Source: Chryseobacterium oleae
GTDB taxonomy: Bacteria; Bacteroidota; Bacteroidia; Flavobacteriales; Weeksellaceae
Assembly: GCF_900115055.1 (NCBI RefSeq)
Contig: NZ_FOVD01000001.1
Span: 496,001 to 560,000, forward strand
Direction of reading: 5' to 3'
DNA: 64,000 bases
Below the pieces are notes generated by a model, which was given only the letters and a program-made list of their open reading frames with translations, did no database searches and had not been told where the DNA came from. The first letter of the stretch is position 1, and each line of letters starts with the position of its first letter. Below, piece by piece: positions 9,773 through 17,841 of this stretch. The position numbers and the translations under genes were made by a program.

Positions 9773-10417
9773 CTATTTCAAACTCACATTCCTCATCTGT
9801 CTCATGATCCAATTGTGTTTCTTTCTTAAATACGGTGATGGATTTTTAGGGTCATATTTCTTGGGATTTGGCAATACAGCCGCAATCCAGGCAGCATCTG
9901 AAGCACTCAGATCTTTGGATGATTTCCCGAAATAGTACTGAGCCGCAGCTTCCACACCGAATACCCCCTGCCCCATTTCAATGGAATTCAGGTACCTTTC
10001 CAGAATAATATCCTTGCTCCAAACTTTCTCAATAATGAAGGTATACATGGCTTCCAGTCCTTTCCTGAACCAGCTTCTGCCCTGCCACAGAAAGACATTT
10101 TTTGCGGTCTGCTGCGAAATGGTACTTCCACCACGGATCTTTTTTCCTTTCTCGTTATTCTTCATTGCCTTCTCAATCGCTGTATAATCGAAACCGTTGT
10201 GGACAAAGAATTTCTGGTCTTCAGAAGCGATCACTGCTTTTTTGACGTTGTTTCCCATTTCGTCATAGGAAACATAATCCCTGTGCAGCTTTCCGAATTC
10301 GAAAATACCTCCGATCTGTGTAATGGTAATAGGCGGATTGAAAAATCTGCCCCAGATAATGAACACCACATTCAGAACAAGAACGATGAAAATAAGCTGT
10401 TTAATTTTTTTCCACAT
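9773..10417 (-). CDS. mtgA: Monofunctional biosynthetic peptidoglycan transglycosylase
   Basis: A 214-residue GT51 glycosyltransferase that polymerises lipid II glycan strands at the inner membrane. One N-terminal membrane anchor covers residues 7-24. The catalytic glutamate motif ASEDQKFFVHNGFD contains Glu66. Further family motifs are GGSTISQQTAKNVFLW, RYLNSIEMGQGVFGVEAAAQ and YFGK. No transpeptidase domain follows, so it is the stand-alone MtgA type, and the length is normal. It lies 13 bases upstream of the membrane protein gene, in the same direction. Confidence 0.93.
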   Translation of the reverse strand: MWKKIKQLIFIVLVLNVVFIIWGRFFNPPITITQIGGIFEFGKLHRDYVSYDEMGNNVKKAVIASEDQKFFVHNGFDYTAIEKAMKNNEKGKKIRGGSTISQQTAKNVFLWQGRSWFRKGLEAMYTFIIEKVWSKDIILERYLNSIEMGQGVFGVEAAAQYYFGKSSKDLSASDAAWIAAVLPNPKKYDPKNPSPYLRKKHNWIMRQMRNVSLK

Positions 10418-10462
10418 AATTTTTTGTAAAAAGGAACTGCAAAAATAAACAATTCGTCTGAG

Positions 10463-11509
10463 TTATTGAAGCTCTTTCATGTAGGTAAGCTGATATTCCG
10501 GAAGAAGTTCTGGGTGGAAGATCTTGATGTAATCTTTCAGAATCAGGTCCGCTCTTACGGCTCCGCTTTCGAAAAAGTCGTTGGCTTTGTTTTTTTCTTT
10601 CCCGGCAATGGTGTAGATCTTTCCTTTGTTGAATACTTCCAGCTTTCCGTAGAAAGGATTGGTTCCCAGCATTTCTTTTTTAGAGGTATGACTTCCTGCA
10701 TTTATCCAATACTGTACGCCGGGTGATTTAGCATATACCTCTTCAAAGCTCATAGTCAGAGACTTTTCTTCTTTATTGTCTTTCATGATGTAAGAAGCGT
10801 TGGCATCACCAATATAATTCGCTACGGATGTTTTTCCGCCCGGCAGATACCAAACGTCGCCGTACATTTCATTGGCGAGTACTACAGGCTTATCTTTTGC
10901 TTTTAATGCCAGTTGCTTCAGGTCACTGTAATTTTTTTCAATTTCGTTATATTTTGCTTCAGCTTCTTTCTCTTTTCCGAAAAACTCTCCGAAAAGTTTG
11001 ATGTAAGCCGTTTTCTGCAACGGAAGCTGTTCCATGTACTCATCCAGAAAAACAACCTGAATTCCATTATTTTTCAACAACTGATAGGCATTGTCAAAGC
11101 TTGCAATATAGTTGGTGAAAATAGCATCCGGCTTCATGGAAATGATTTTTTCTACATCATACTTCTGCTCACTTCCCACATTCTGAATCTTCCCTTGCTT
11201 TAAAAGATTTTGAATTTTCTCCGAATAAATATACTCCGGACTTGAAACCCCGATGATCAGATCTTCAGCTCCCAATTCGGAAATATACCCGGCCATACTC
11301 GCATTCAAAAGGATGATTTTCTTAAATGGAGTCTGATTTTGCTTAAAATTATAGGTGAAATTTCCCGACTTCAGCTCCAAAAGACCGTCATGCTCCTTAA
11401 ATTGGGTGCGGTTTGAGATTTGAGTCCAGTCTGAGGACGAAATTTTTTGTTCTCTTTTACAGGAGATTAGCGCTATAACTGTAAATAAAAGTAAAATTCT
11501 CTGTTTCAT
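10463..11509 (-). CDS. Metal-chelate ABC transporter substrate-binding lipoprotein (BtuF/FepB type)
   Basis: A 348-residue lipoprotein; the signal peptide ends in a lipobox ALISC with Cys at residue 17. The fold is that of helical-backbone periplasmic binding proteins: the N-terminal segment KKIILLNASMAGYISELGAEDLIIGVSSPEYIYS, read here in two pieces, is the typical beta-strand plus ligand loop, followed by KPDAIFTNYI and QVVFLDEYMEQLPLQKT. Such proteins bind siderophores, haem or cobalamin for import. No permease or ATPase gene is adjacent, so the ligand is open. Confidence 0.85.
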   Translation of the reverse strand: MKQRILLLFTVIALISCKREQKISSSDWTQISNRTQFKEHDGLLELKSGNFTYNFKQNQTPFKKIILLNASMAGYISELGAEDLIIGVSSPEYIYSEKIQNLLKQGKIQNVGSEQKYDVEKIISMKPDAIFTNYIASFDNAYQLLKNNGIQVVFLDEYMEQLPLQKTAYIKLFGEFFGKEKEAEAKYNEIEKNYSDLKQLALKAKDKPVVLANEMYGDVWYLPGGKTSVANYIGDANASYIMKDNKEEKSLTMSFEEVYAKSPGVQYWINAGSHTSKKEMLGTNPFYGKLEVFNKGKIYTIAGKEKNKANDFFESGAVRADLILKDYIKIFHPELLPEYQLTYMKELQ

Positions 11510-11533
11510 CTTTCAAAGAAAAGAAAAAAGTGC

Positions 11534-11541
11534 TATATTTG
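11534..11541 (+). promoter_or_regulatory. Flavobacterial -7 box for tRNA-Arg
   Basis: TATATTTG matches the TAnnTTTG promoter element of Bacteroidota exactly and lies 27 bases before the mature tRNA. No clear TTG -33 element was seen upstream. Confidence 0.55.
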
Positions 11542-11568
11542 CAAACCCTTAAACAACAAGGTAACAAC

Positions 11569-11642
11569 GGCCTCGTGGCGCAACTGAATAGCGCATCTGA
11601 TTACGGCTCAGAAGGTTACAGGTTTGAATCCTGTCGAGGTCA
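11569..11642 (+). tRNA. tRNA-Arg (anticodon ACG)
   Basis: A 74-base cloverleaf. The acceptor arms GGCCTCG and CGAGGTC pair (one G-T wobble), with a D-arm GCGC/GCGC. The anticodon stem TCTGA/TCAGA encloses loop TTACGGC, giving anticodon ACG. The T-arm is ACAGG/CCTGT with loop TTTGAAT, and the discriminator is A. CCA is not encoded. It borders the GC-rich RiPP gene cluster, which makes it a possible integration landmark. Confidence 0.95.
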
Positions 11643-11651
11643 CAAAAAGCC

Positions 11652-11683
11652 AAAATCGCCAACTGAAAACAGTTGGCGATTTT
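11652..11683 (+). terminator. Terminator downstream of tRNA-Arg
   Basis: A perfect 14-bp stem: AAAATCGCCAACTG pairs with CAGTTGGCGATTTT around an AAAA loop, followed by more T residues. It ends tRNA transcription ten bases after the gene and separates it from the RiPP cluster. Confidence 0.9.
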
Positions 11684-11908
11684 TTTATTATTATTAAATC
11701 TATTTCCACTTATAAAAATGCATAATATAATACTGAAGTCCGGAAGTATATTTAATCTATTCCCACGTTTAAATACTTTTTTTAGAGAAAAATAGTCTCA
11801 TGGTTTTTTTACGAATGTATGAAGCTTACAATATGAAAAAATAAGTACTAATTCATTGCTAATTTAATACACACACCAGATGATCAATTTGACTGGAATT
11901 TACATCTA

Positions 11909-12811
11909 CTAAAGAGGCAGATCATTATTCTGTGCCGAACACACCAACATATCTGCTTCAAAAAGAATATTGCCACCAATTTTAAAACCGGACAAAAGCG
12001 AATAAATATGCTGTTCCTTTTCCTCTCGTTCATCAGCGGAAAGCACAGACAATAGTGTATTGATTACGGGATTGCAGTCTTTGAAAAATGCCCACAATTC
12101 CTGCTCGTTACCTTCCCAGTTCAAAACCGTTTTTCTTGCCCTTACCTGTAGATTGCTGACGGGCTTGTCTTCAAACAATACCTTAAGCGCCCGGCTGTCA
12201 GAAAACATAAAGGGGTTCTGGCCGTCGGGATATGTATGGTCCGTCATAGCGAATGCATCCTTAACAAGCCGGAACAACTGGTTGTCACCGGTCCAGGTTG
12301 TGATTACCATACATCCTCCTGGTTTAAGGACGCGCAAAAACTGATCTATAGCCCTTGAGGTATGCTTGAGATACATCAGGGAAAAAAAGCAGGTAAGCAT
12401 GTCAAAGCTGGCATCGGGATCATCCAGCTCTTCTGCAGCACACACTTTGAATGAGATATGGCGCAGCTCTTCTTCCTGTGCCAGCAGCCTGGCAATTTCG
12501 ATCGATTCTGTGGCAATATCACAAGCTTCAAAACGGCACTGCGGCCAGGCCTTCGCCAGATCCAGTACCGGAGTTCCCGTTCCTGTGGCAACATCAAGGG
12601 CAGTTGCCGGCAAGGGCATGTCCTCCATCAATTCCTGGATGGCGAAACAGGCATCTTCTGTCCATCGGGTGAGGTAAGCATGCCACCTAATCCAGGGATC
12701 CGAAGTCTTGGCTATGATACCTGCTCTTCGCGCCATCTGTGCGAACCTGTTATCCAGAGTTAATTTTTCACTGTTATCCATAATAGTTGCTGCCTGCTTT
12801 GGGCCGGGCAA
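11909..12811 (-). CDS. RiPP-cluster SAM-dependent methyltransferase
   Basis: A class I methyltransferase of 300 residues. Motif I reads ALDVATGTGTPVLDLA, followed by the acidic FEACDIATESIEIAR for the adenosine ribose and the post-motif region FDMLTCFFSLMYLKH and LKPGGCMVITTW. The fold is UbiE/COQ5-like, but the C-terminal 100 residues are not typical of UbiE. It is the last gene of the minus-strand cluster, 16 bases after the small gene at 12828, so tailoring methylation of the peptide (N, O, C or terminus) is inferred from context. Its base composition matches the cluster and not the flanks. Confidence 0.8.
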   Translation of the reverse strand: MPGPKQAATIMDNSEKLTLDNRFAQMARRAGIIAKTSDPWIRWHAYLTRWTEDACFAIQELMEDMPLPATALDVATGTGTPVLDLAKAWPQCRFEACDIATESIEIARLLAQEEELRHISFKVCAAEELDDPDASFDMLTCFFSLMYLKHTSRAIDQFLRVLKPGGCMVITTWTGDNQLFRLVKDAFAMTDHTYPDGQNPFMFSDSRALKVLFEDKPVSNLQVRARKTVLNWEGNEQELWAFFKDCNPVINTLLSVLSADEREEKEQHIYSLLSGFKIGGNILFEADMLVCSAQNNDLPL

Positions 12812-12827
12812 TGGGAGTTATTTGATT

Positions 12828-13085
12828 TTACAATAAACGGTTCGGTTCAATCTGAAAATCCTTACCGGTAAGTGATTCTATTTCCTCGATTGTTTTATTC
12901 CAGACATCTTCCGGTGCATGAATCACCAGCTGGCCCAGCGTTTGTAAATGCTCCACTTTTATGTCCAGTTGTTCCAATTGTTTTTTTAATGTGATAAGCC
13001 GGTCTTTGTCTGTTTCCTTTGTATCCGGTACAAGTGATCGGGCATCTGACAAACTTACCAGGAAACTGATTTCTTTTTTTTTCAT
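12828..13085 (-). CDS. Small protein, possible subtilase propeptide/inhibitor-like partner
   Basis: An 85-residue soluble protein with no signal peptide. The pattern is EISFLVSLSDARS, a charged helix LITLKKQLEQLDIKVE, a strand LGQLVIHAP, a helix TIEEIESL and a final strand DFQIEPN. This beta-alpha-beta-beta-alpha-beta order is that of I9-type propeptides, which fold and inhibit subtilisin-like proteases. It sits 10 bases downstream of the subtilase gene, whose own N-terminus lacks a recognisable I9 domain. I infer a chaperone or inhibitor acting in trans. A RiPP recognition role is the alternative. Confidence 0.5.
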   Translation of the reverse strand: MKKKEISFLVSLSDARSLVPDTKETDKDRLITLKKQLEQLDIKVEHLQTLGQLVIHAPEDVWNKTIEEIESLTGKDFQIEPNRLL

Positions 13086-13095
13086 AAGCTTTTTT

Positions 13096-14325
13096 TTAGC
13101 TGCTTAAATTTATCCTGCCTTTTCCGGCACGCTCTACATCCTGCAAAGGTATTACCATATTAAGCAATAATTCTTTGAGCTTTAGCGGTTGCGTGATCAG
13201 TTCTGGCTGCCGTTCCAGCAATAATGCTGCTATTCCTGCTGCTACCGGGGAAGCCATTGAGGTGCCGCTTTGCTTGAAGTATTGGTTTCCGGGTCCTGAC
13301 AAGCTCGAGTACAGCCAGACACCTGGAGCACTGAAGTCCGGTTTGCTGATATTGCCCAACTGAGCTACTGTGCCCCACGAAGAAAAAGAAGCCACCTGAT
13401 CATTTTCGTCCAAAGCACCGACACCCAGTGTCAGGTCATAATTGCCAGGGCTGCAATCGCTGTTTTTTCCCTTACTTCCGTTATTGCCTATTGCTGCAAT
13501 CATCAGGGTACCGGGATCCGCAAGCGCCATGTCCAGGGCACCGTGAAGGTAATCATTAAAACCGGATGCAGATTCAATGGAAGCATTGATCAGATGTACC
13601 CTTCCCTCCTGCGTATCATTGTCACTGCCCTGTTCCAGCAGGTAATTCAGACCGCCAAGTATTTGAGCCAGGTATCCTGCTGTACCACCACGTTCCGTAA
13701 GACACGCTGCTACAGTCAGCGAAGCATCCGGCGCTACCCCTGCATTTTTACCGGCCAACAGACCACATACATGAGTACCATGGGTTCCATAGTCTTTTGG
13801 AGTTGTGCCTACAAGTTTACCGACAGTGTCAAACTCTGCAAATTTTATCTGCTTGCCTGCAAACTCCTGGTGACTTGCGTAAATTCCACTGTCGATCACG
13901 CCTACATTGATATTCCTGCCGGTAAGGTTCCCATCCAGGTTAAGTTTTTTCTTATGCCAGAATTCCGGTAAGGTTGTCTGTGACTCCTGCGATATTTCTG
14001 CGGGTGTAACCGATGCCACTTCTACGTTTTCCCTGATCGTGGCATCAAAAGTATCTTTGAAGTAAGATTCATCGATCTGCTCTTCGTCCATAATAAAAGT
14101 ACAAAGATTGGCCAGAGCGTGATAGACGCCCTGCGACTGGGATGTAGCGCGCGCTGATCTCATCTTTTGTTTCTGGGGCCCATTTTGAATAAGATCATGA
14201 ATATGGGCGGTTTTACCCTTTGCTGAGTAGAGATTAAGATGGGGATCTGCACTCCTTAATTTTTGTCCTCTGGACTCCAAATCCTGCAAAAAGGCTTTGG
14301 ATGGAATAATGATTTTAACTGCCAT
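13096..14325 (-). CDS. Subtilisin-like serine peptidase (S8) of the RiPP cluster
   Basis: A 409-residue protein. The catalytic Asp is in NVGVIDSGIYASH, His in YGTHGTHVCGLLAG and Ser in QSGTSMASPVAAGIAALLL, with the oxyanion Asn in AAIGNNGS. The triad is therefore complete. There is no export signal, so it probably acts in the cytoplasm. Similar cytoplasmic subtilases remove leaders in cyanobactin and some proteusin-type pathways. Residues 1-120 carry no obvious fold and may bind substrate. The likely job is leader removal from the precursor at 23178. It follows the unknown gene at 14328 by two bases, in a tight operon. Confidence 0.88.
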   Translation of the reverse strand: MAVKIIIPSKAFLQDLESRGQKLRSADPHLNLYSAKGKTAHIHDLIQNGPQKQKMRSARATSQSQGVYHALANLCTFIMDEEQIDESYFKDTFDATIRENVEVASVTPAEISQESQTTLPEFWHKKKLNLDGNLTGRNINVGVIDSGIYASHQEFAGKQIKFAEFDTVGKLVGTTPKDYGTHGTHVCGLLAGKNAGVAPDASLTVAACLTERGGTAGYLAQILGGLNYLLEQGSDNDTQEGRVHLINASIESASGFNDYLHGALDMALADPGTLMIAAIGNNGSKGKNSDCSPGNYDLTLGVGALDENDQVASFSSWGTVAQLGNISKPDFSAPGVWLYSSLSGPGNQYFKQSGTSMASPVAAGIAALLLERQPELITQPLKLKELLLNMVIPLQDVERAGKGRINLSS

Positions 14326-14327
14326 AG

Positions 14328-14786
14328 CTATTGATTTTTGGGTCTGGTATCCCTGATTGTGATTACGGTATTTTTTCCTTTTAGTTCCTGCGGATCGAGC
14401 TGTATGATACCCATTGGATGCTTAGGCATATACGCCGGCATGGGAATATAGAAGGCCCAGGTAAAGGTAAACCCGATGGGACCGCTTAGCTGATCTTCGC
14501 TAAGGAGGTGCATGACACGGAAATGTTCTCCCGTAATGCCTTTCCGTGGTTGCATATCATGAAGCAGGTGCTTTTCTGATGATACCAGGCCACATTCCAG
14601 CTCAAGGTTATAGCTGATGTCCCAGGTAACAATCGCTTCGTTTTGTGTGTCCAGATCATACTGGTGTTTTTCAACCGAGCAAGCCGGAAGGTTAAAGGGG
14701 AAATAGTCGGCTGGCCAACGAAAATAAGCATCCCAGTAAGGATCCGGGCGAACAATGGTCTGTTCTTCAGTATTAGTGTGTATCAT
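14328..14786 (-). CDS. Uncharacterised RiPP-cluster protein
   Basis: I do not recognise this 152-residue protein. It has no signal peptide or membrane segment. It looks beta-rich, with many aromatic and Pro residues: WDAYFRWPADYFPFNLPAC, then AIVTWDISYNLELECG, FTFTWAFYIPMPAYMPK and a final GKNTVITIRDTRPKN. It contains two Cys and several His (KHQYD, EKHLLHD, EHFRVMH) but no clear metal motif. It sits four bases after the dehydratase gene and two before the protease gene, so it is almost certainly part of the pathway. Possible roles are a recognition or partner protein or a new tailoring enzyme. Confidence 0.7.
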   Translation of the reverse strand: MIHTNTEEQTIVRPDPYWDAYFRWPADYFPFNLPACSVEKHQYDLDTQNEAIVTWDISYNLELECGLVSSEKHLLHDMQPRKGITGEHFRVMHLLSEDQLSGPIGFTFTWAFYIPMPAYMPKHPMGIIQLDPQELKGKNTVITIRDTRPKNQ

Positions 14787-14790
14787 TTGT

Positions 14791-17700
14791 TTATAAATTT
14801 TTGAAAGAATTTAAACGGCGGAAGGAGCCAAACTTTCCAGCTTGGTCTAGCCTTAGGAATAAATGGCATAATGCTCCTGTTCCATGAATAACGGATAACA
14901 GGTGTATATCGGAAGCCCAGCTATCGGCAAACCATTGACCTGTTTGCTCTTTTCGGGAAACAATCTCTGCGGCAAATTGTTTTGCCTGCATGAGGTATTG
15001 TCCGTCACCGGTAATCTCAGACAGGTTCAGGGCCAGTTCTGCATAATCGATCAACTGTTGTGTGGTTAACTGCCCGACATCCCGGGACAGACATGTTTTA
15101 TAAGCATCGGCGCTCTTTTGATCATACCTGTATTCCAGGGCTGTGAATAAAGTTCCCATGTCCGGGTCTTGTCCGAATGAAAAATTACCGGATTGTCCCT
15201 CCATGATCTGATTGAGGTAGTCGTACCCAGGTTTTAATGAAGGCAACACCTCCAAAGGTCTTGCATATCCCGGGAAAATGCTTTTGGATTCGAAAGAATA
15301 CCGGGTAAGTTCCTCGAGTTCCGCGGCCGGCTTAAGCCCGTGAAGACTGAACAGCAACCCGGAATAACCACTGATAAAATCAGGAGAAGTATATTTCCTG
15401 AGTTGCTCCAGAGGAATTGCATGTACGTAAAGTTGTAAAGCACTGCTGGCTTCAGCAGATTGCAAATGCCGGGCGGCATATTCCAGAGCAATGATCTGGG
15501 AGCCAATGCCTGTATAAGCGCCAAGTAATAAGGGTTTGTCTGTATTGCCCCATACCAGATCCAGGTGAGTGAAGTTGGCAATGGAATTTTTTACTACAGA
15601 TAAAGTGGAGGCTAAGCTCCCTAATGCATATTTTTTATAATCGGCCAGACCATATGCCCTGTAAAGATCAGTAAACATCATGCTCAGGCCACAAGTACCC
15701 GACAACAGGTCAGGCTTTAGCACCTCCAGCATATAAGTACCGATATGGGGTTGATAATCCAGGCCTATCCAGGCCATATCTCCCTGCGGACTTCTTATCG
15801 CTTGATTCATGATCAGGGAGGCACAAGCCTTTGCCTGCGCGGCCCAGTCAGGAATTGATACCTGCCCGGTTGTTTCTTTATAGTCGCCTACGGGCGCTGC
15901 ATGATCTCCACAATAGAAGGTGCTGGCGACAATCTGCTGATGTTTTTTGATGTCGAACGAATCGATTGAGCGTAAACGGCCGATCATCAGATCCAGGGCG
16001 CTATGGTCAAAATAGTTAAATATCGTAGTATCCACAGCCAGTTGTGTACTGCCGCCCGTGGCCGTAAAAAGCGGGATGTCAAGGTGTCGCATTGACGTAA
16101 TCTCGTTGGCCAGAATGGTTGCTTTTTCCAAGTTCAACGTATGGTCTTCCCATACTTCTTTGAACAGGGAGAATAATGATTTATCCCTGATGATACCACC
16201 GACCATATTTTGCGAATGCGTCGAAATTTTAATAATACGCATATAAGTCCAGGTATCGCGGTGGATATACCGCAGGAGTGCATTCGAGAATTTATGAAGG
16301 TAGCTGTTTTCTGCCAGCAGCTTATCTTTTAAGCTTACCAAAGCATGATTCATGTCTGCATAACCTTGCTGGAACTCTTCCATATAATCTGAAGAAAGGG
16401 CAAATACACCTTTGACACTCGGCAGGTAATCTGTTTTTTCCCAGGTAATATAACCTGCATCCGATTTCTTGATCCCTATGCTGATATTGTTATCAGCGGC
16501 CAGCGAAAGCTTGAAAGGAGAAGAAAAGGGTTTGATGGCAGCCAAGGTACCTAAGTCTTCGGCTTTTACGCCCATACCTATCGGCGTAGGGAAAGAAATG
16601 ATACCGATCTTGATCACGGACTCTTCCACTTCCTGTAATGCCATTTGCTCTGAGGGCAGCAGGTCTTTACCTGCTTCTTTTATATGCTGGATCACCATTT
16701 CCAGGTCGACAAATACGGGTTGATCTCCGTGTGCTACCAGATTGTCCAGCCAAAAATCCCTGGCGCCACACAACTGGAACAATCGGGTAAGCATACCCAT
16801 CCGCCGGAAAAAAGCAGGAAACTCCGAAGTGTCGCTGCACTCCTTATGGGTGATAAACTCCTCCCAGGTATAGTCTCCCATTACCGCTATCCGACGCGTA
16901 GCCAGGCTGAGGGGTAATACGGTATTCAGCTCTGTGATCAATCCAAAAAAATCATTGGCAATCTGTAAATTCTTGGGTTTGTAAACCAACTTCCTGCCGC
17001 CTGAAAAAGTAAGTAATGCAACCGATCTTCCGTTGCAATGCACATCACCAGCATCTCCGGAGTAATCAACAAGCAACCCGAGCTCATTCGTATTGAAGAA
17101 GGTGTTAGCAATCATCACCCTGTCCTGTGACAAGCGTTCTAAAAACTCGGTTATACTATCGGCCCAATTGGTGTAGGTAACGGCTATTAACCGGCCAAGA
17201 ACGGGGTAATGTTCGATACGTTGCAGCCATGCCTCAAAGCCCGCCAAGTCTGCTGTTTTATCGCCAGCGGCAAATGAAGGAATAATACTGTTGAGATAAA
17301 TCTCATTATCCAGTACAGAAACAGAAAGCGTAACCAGCCTGCGGCCAATAGCCTGTACCATCTGTGCACCCGAATGGTAAGTAATCCCTAAACCGAGCCT
17401 GTCCGATTCGGCAATAACATGTGCTTCCGCCATTTTAACAAAAGGAAGCAATATACTTTCTACGGAATTTTCCTGCTTATTTCCTGGGTGGGACAGGGCG
17501 GTACAAAAATCAGGCAGGTTCTGAAATACTTTTTTTAGCGCTTTGGCCCAGTCCGGCAACAAATCCGGATCGTCAACGATCACATCCGACTGAACTGCGG
17601 TCAAGAATGTGGCTTTATCCCAACCCATGAACTCCAGAAACGCATCTAACTTGGCCACATCGCCATAACCTACTATATCTGCCCACTCCTGCGCTATAGC

Positions 17701-17841
17701 CGGTGTGGAACCCTGCATCATTTCAGAACAGACAAAGGCATTATCTGCCATCAGTTCATCAATAGAACAGGCCTTTGCAATAACGCTGTGCAAGCGCGCG
17801 GTTGCGGTTGCTGAGGATAATATTATTTCGTTAACATCCAT
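14791..17841 (-). CDS. LanM-like dehydratase with degenerate cyclase domain
   Basis: A 1016-residue LanM-type protein. The N-terminal DUF4135 dehydratase appears intact: the kinase-like lysine is in LVYKPKNL (about residue 290) and the catalytic region RDFWLDNLVAHGDQP then VFVDLEMVIQ is at about 360-384. These enzymes phosphorylate and eliminate Ser/Thr of a leader-bound peptide. The C-terminal third keeps the LanC outline (LLSGTCGLSMMF, LLGAYTGIGS, SGYSGLLFSLHG), but the zinc sites are gone. There is no WCxG or CHG motif; the CHG position aligns with TTQ and the AHG position with SFG. It is thus likely a dehydratase only, like PoyF of the polytheonamide pathway. It overlaps the radical SAM gene by 11 bases. 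Confidence 0.85.
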   Translation of the reverse strand: MDVNEIILSSATATARLHSVIAKACSIDELMADNAFVCSEMMQGSTPAIAQEWADIVGYGDVAKLDAFLEFMGWDKATFLTAVQSDVIVDDPDLLPDWAKALKKVFQNLPDFCTALSHPGNKQENSVESILLPFVKMAEAHVIAESDRLGLGITYHSGAQMVQAIGRRLVTLSVSVLDNEIYLNSIIPSFAAGDKTADLAGFEAWLQRIEHYPVLGRLIAVTYTNWADSITEFLERLSQDRVMIANTFFNTNELGLLVDYSGDAGDVHCNGRSVALLTFSGGRKLVYKPKNLQIANDFFGLITELNTVLPLSLATRRIAVMGDYTWEEFITHKECSDTSEFPAFFRRMGMLTRLFQLCGARDFWLDNLVAHGDQPVFVDLEMVIQHIKEAGKDLLPSEQMALQEVEESVIKIGIISFPTPIGMGVKAEDLGTLAAIKPFSSPFKLSLAADNNISIGIKKSDAGYITWEKTDYLPSVKGVFALSSDYMEEFQQGYADMNHALVSLKDKLLAENSYLHKFSNALLRYIHRDTWTYMRIIKISTHSQNMVGGIIRDKSLFSLFKEVWEDHTLNLEKATILANEITSMRHLDIPLFTATGGSTQLAVDTTIFNYFDHSALDLMIGRLRSIDSFDIKKHQQIVASTFYCGDHAAPVGDYKETTGQVSIPDWAAQAKACASLIMNQAIRSPQGDMAWIGLDYQPHIGTYMLEVLKPDLLSGTCGLSMMFTDLYRAYGLADYKKYALGSLASTLSVVKNSIANFTHLDLVWGNTDKPLLLGAYTGIGSQIIALEYAARHLQSAEASSALQLYVHAIPLEQLRKYTSPDFISGYSGLLFSLHGLKPAAELEELTRYSFESKSIFPGYARPLEVLPSLKPGYDYLNQIMEGQSGNFSFGQDPDMGTLFTALEYRYDQKSADAYKTCLSRDVGQLTTQQLIDYAELALNLSEITGDGQYLMQAKQFAAEIVSRKEQTGQWFADSWASDIHLLSVIHGTGALCHLFLRLDQAGKFGSFRRLNSFKNL

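Noticed and set aside
12376..12763. Several overlapping plus-strand and minus-strand ORFs inside the methyltransferase gene
   Set aside because: They are shadows in a GC-richer gene. They lack start context and family-like sequence, and the methyltransferase motifs are unambiguous.
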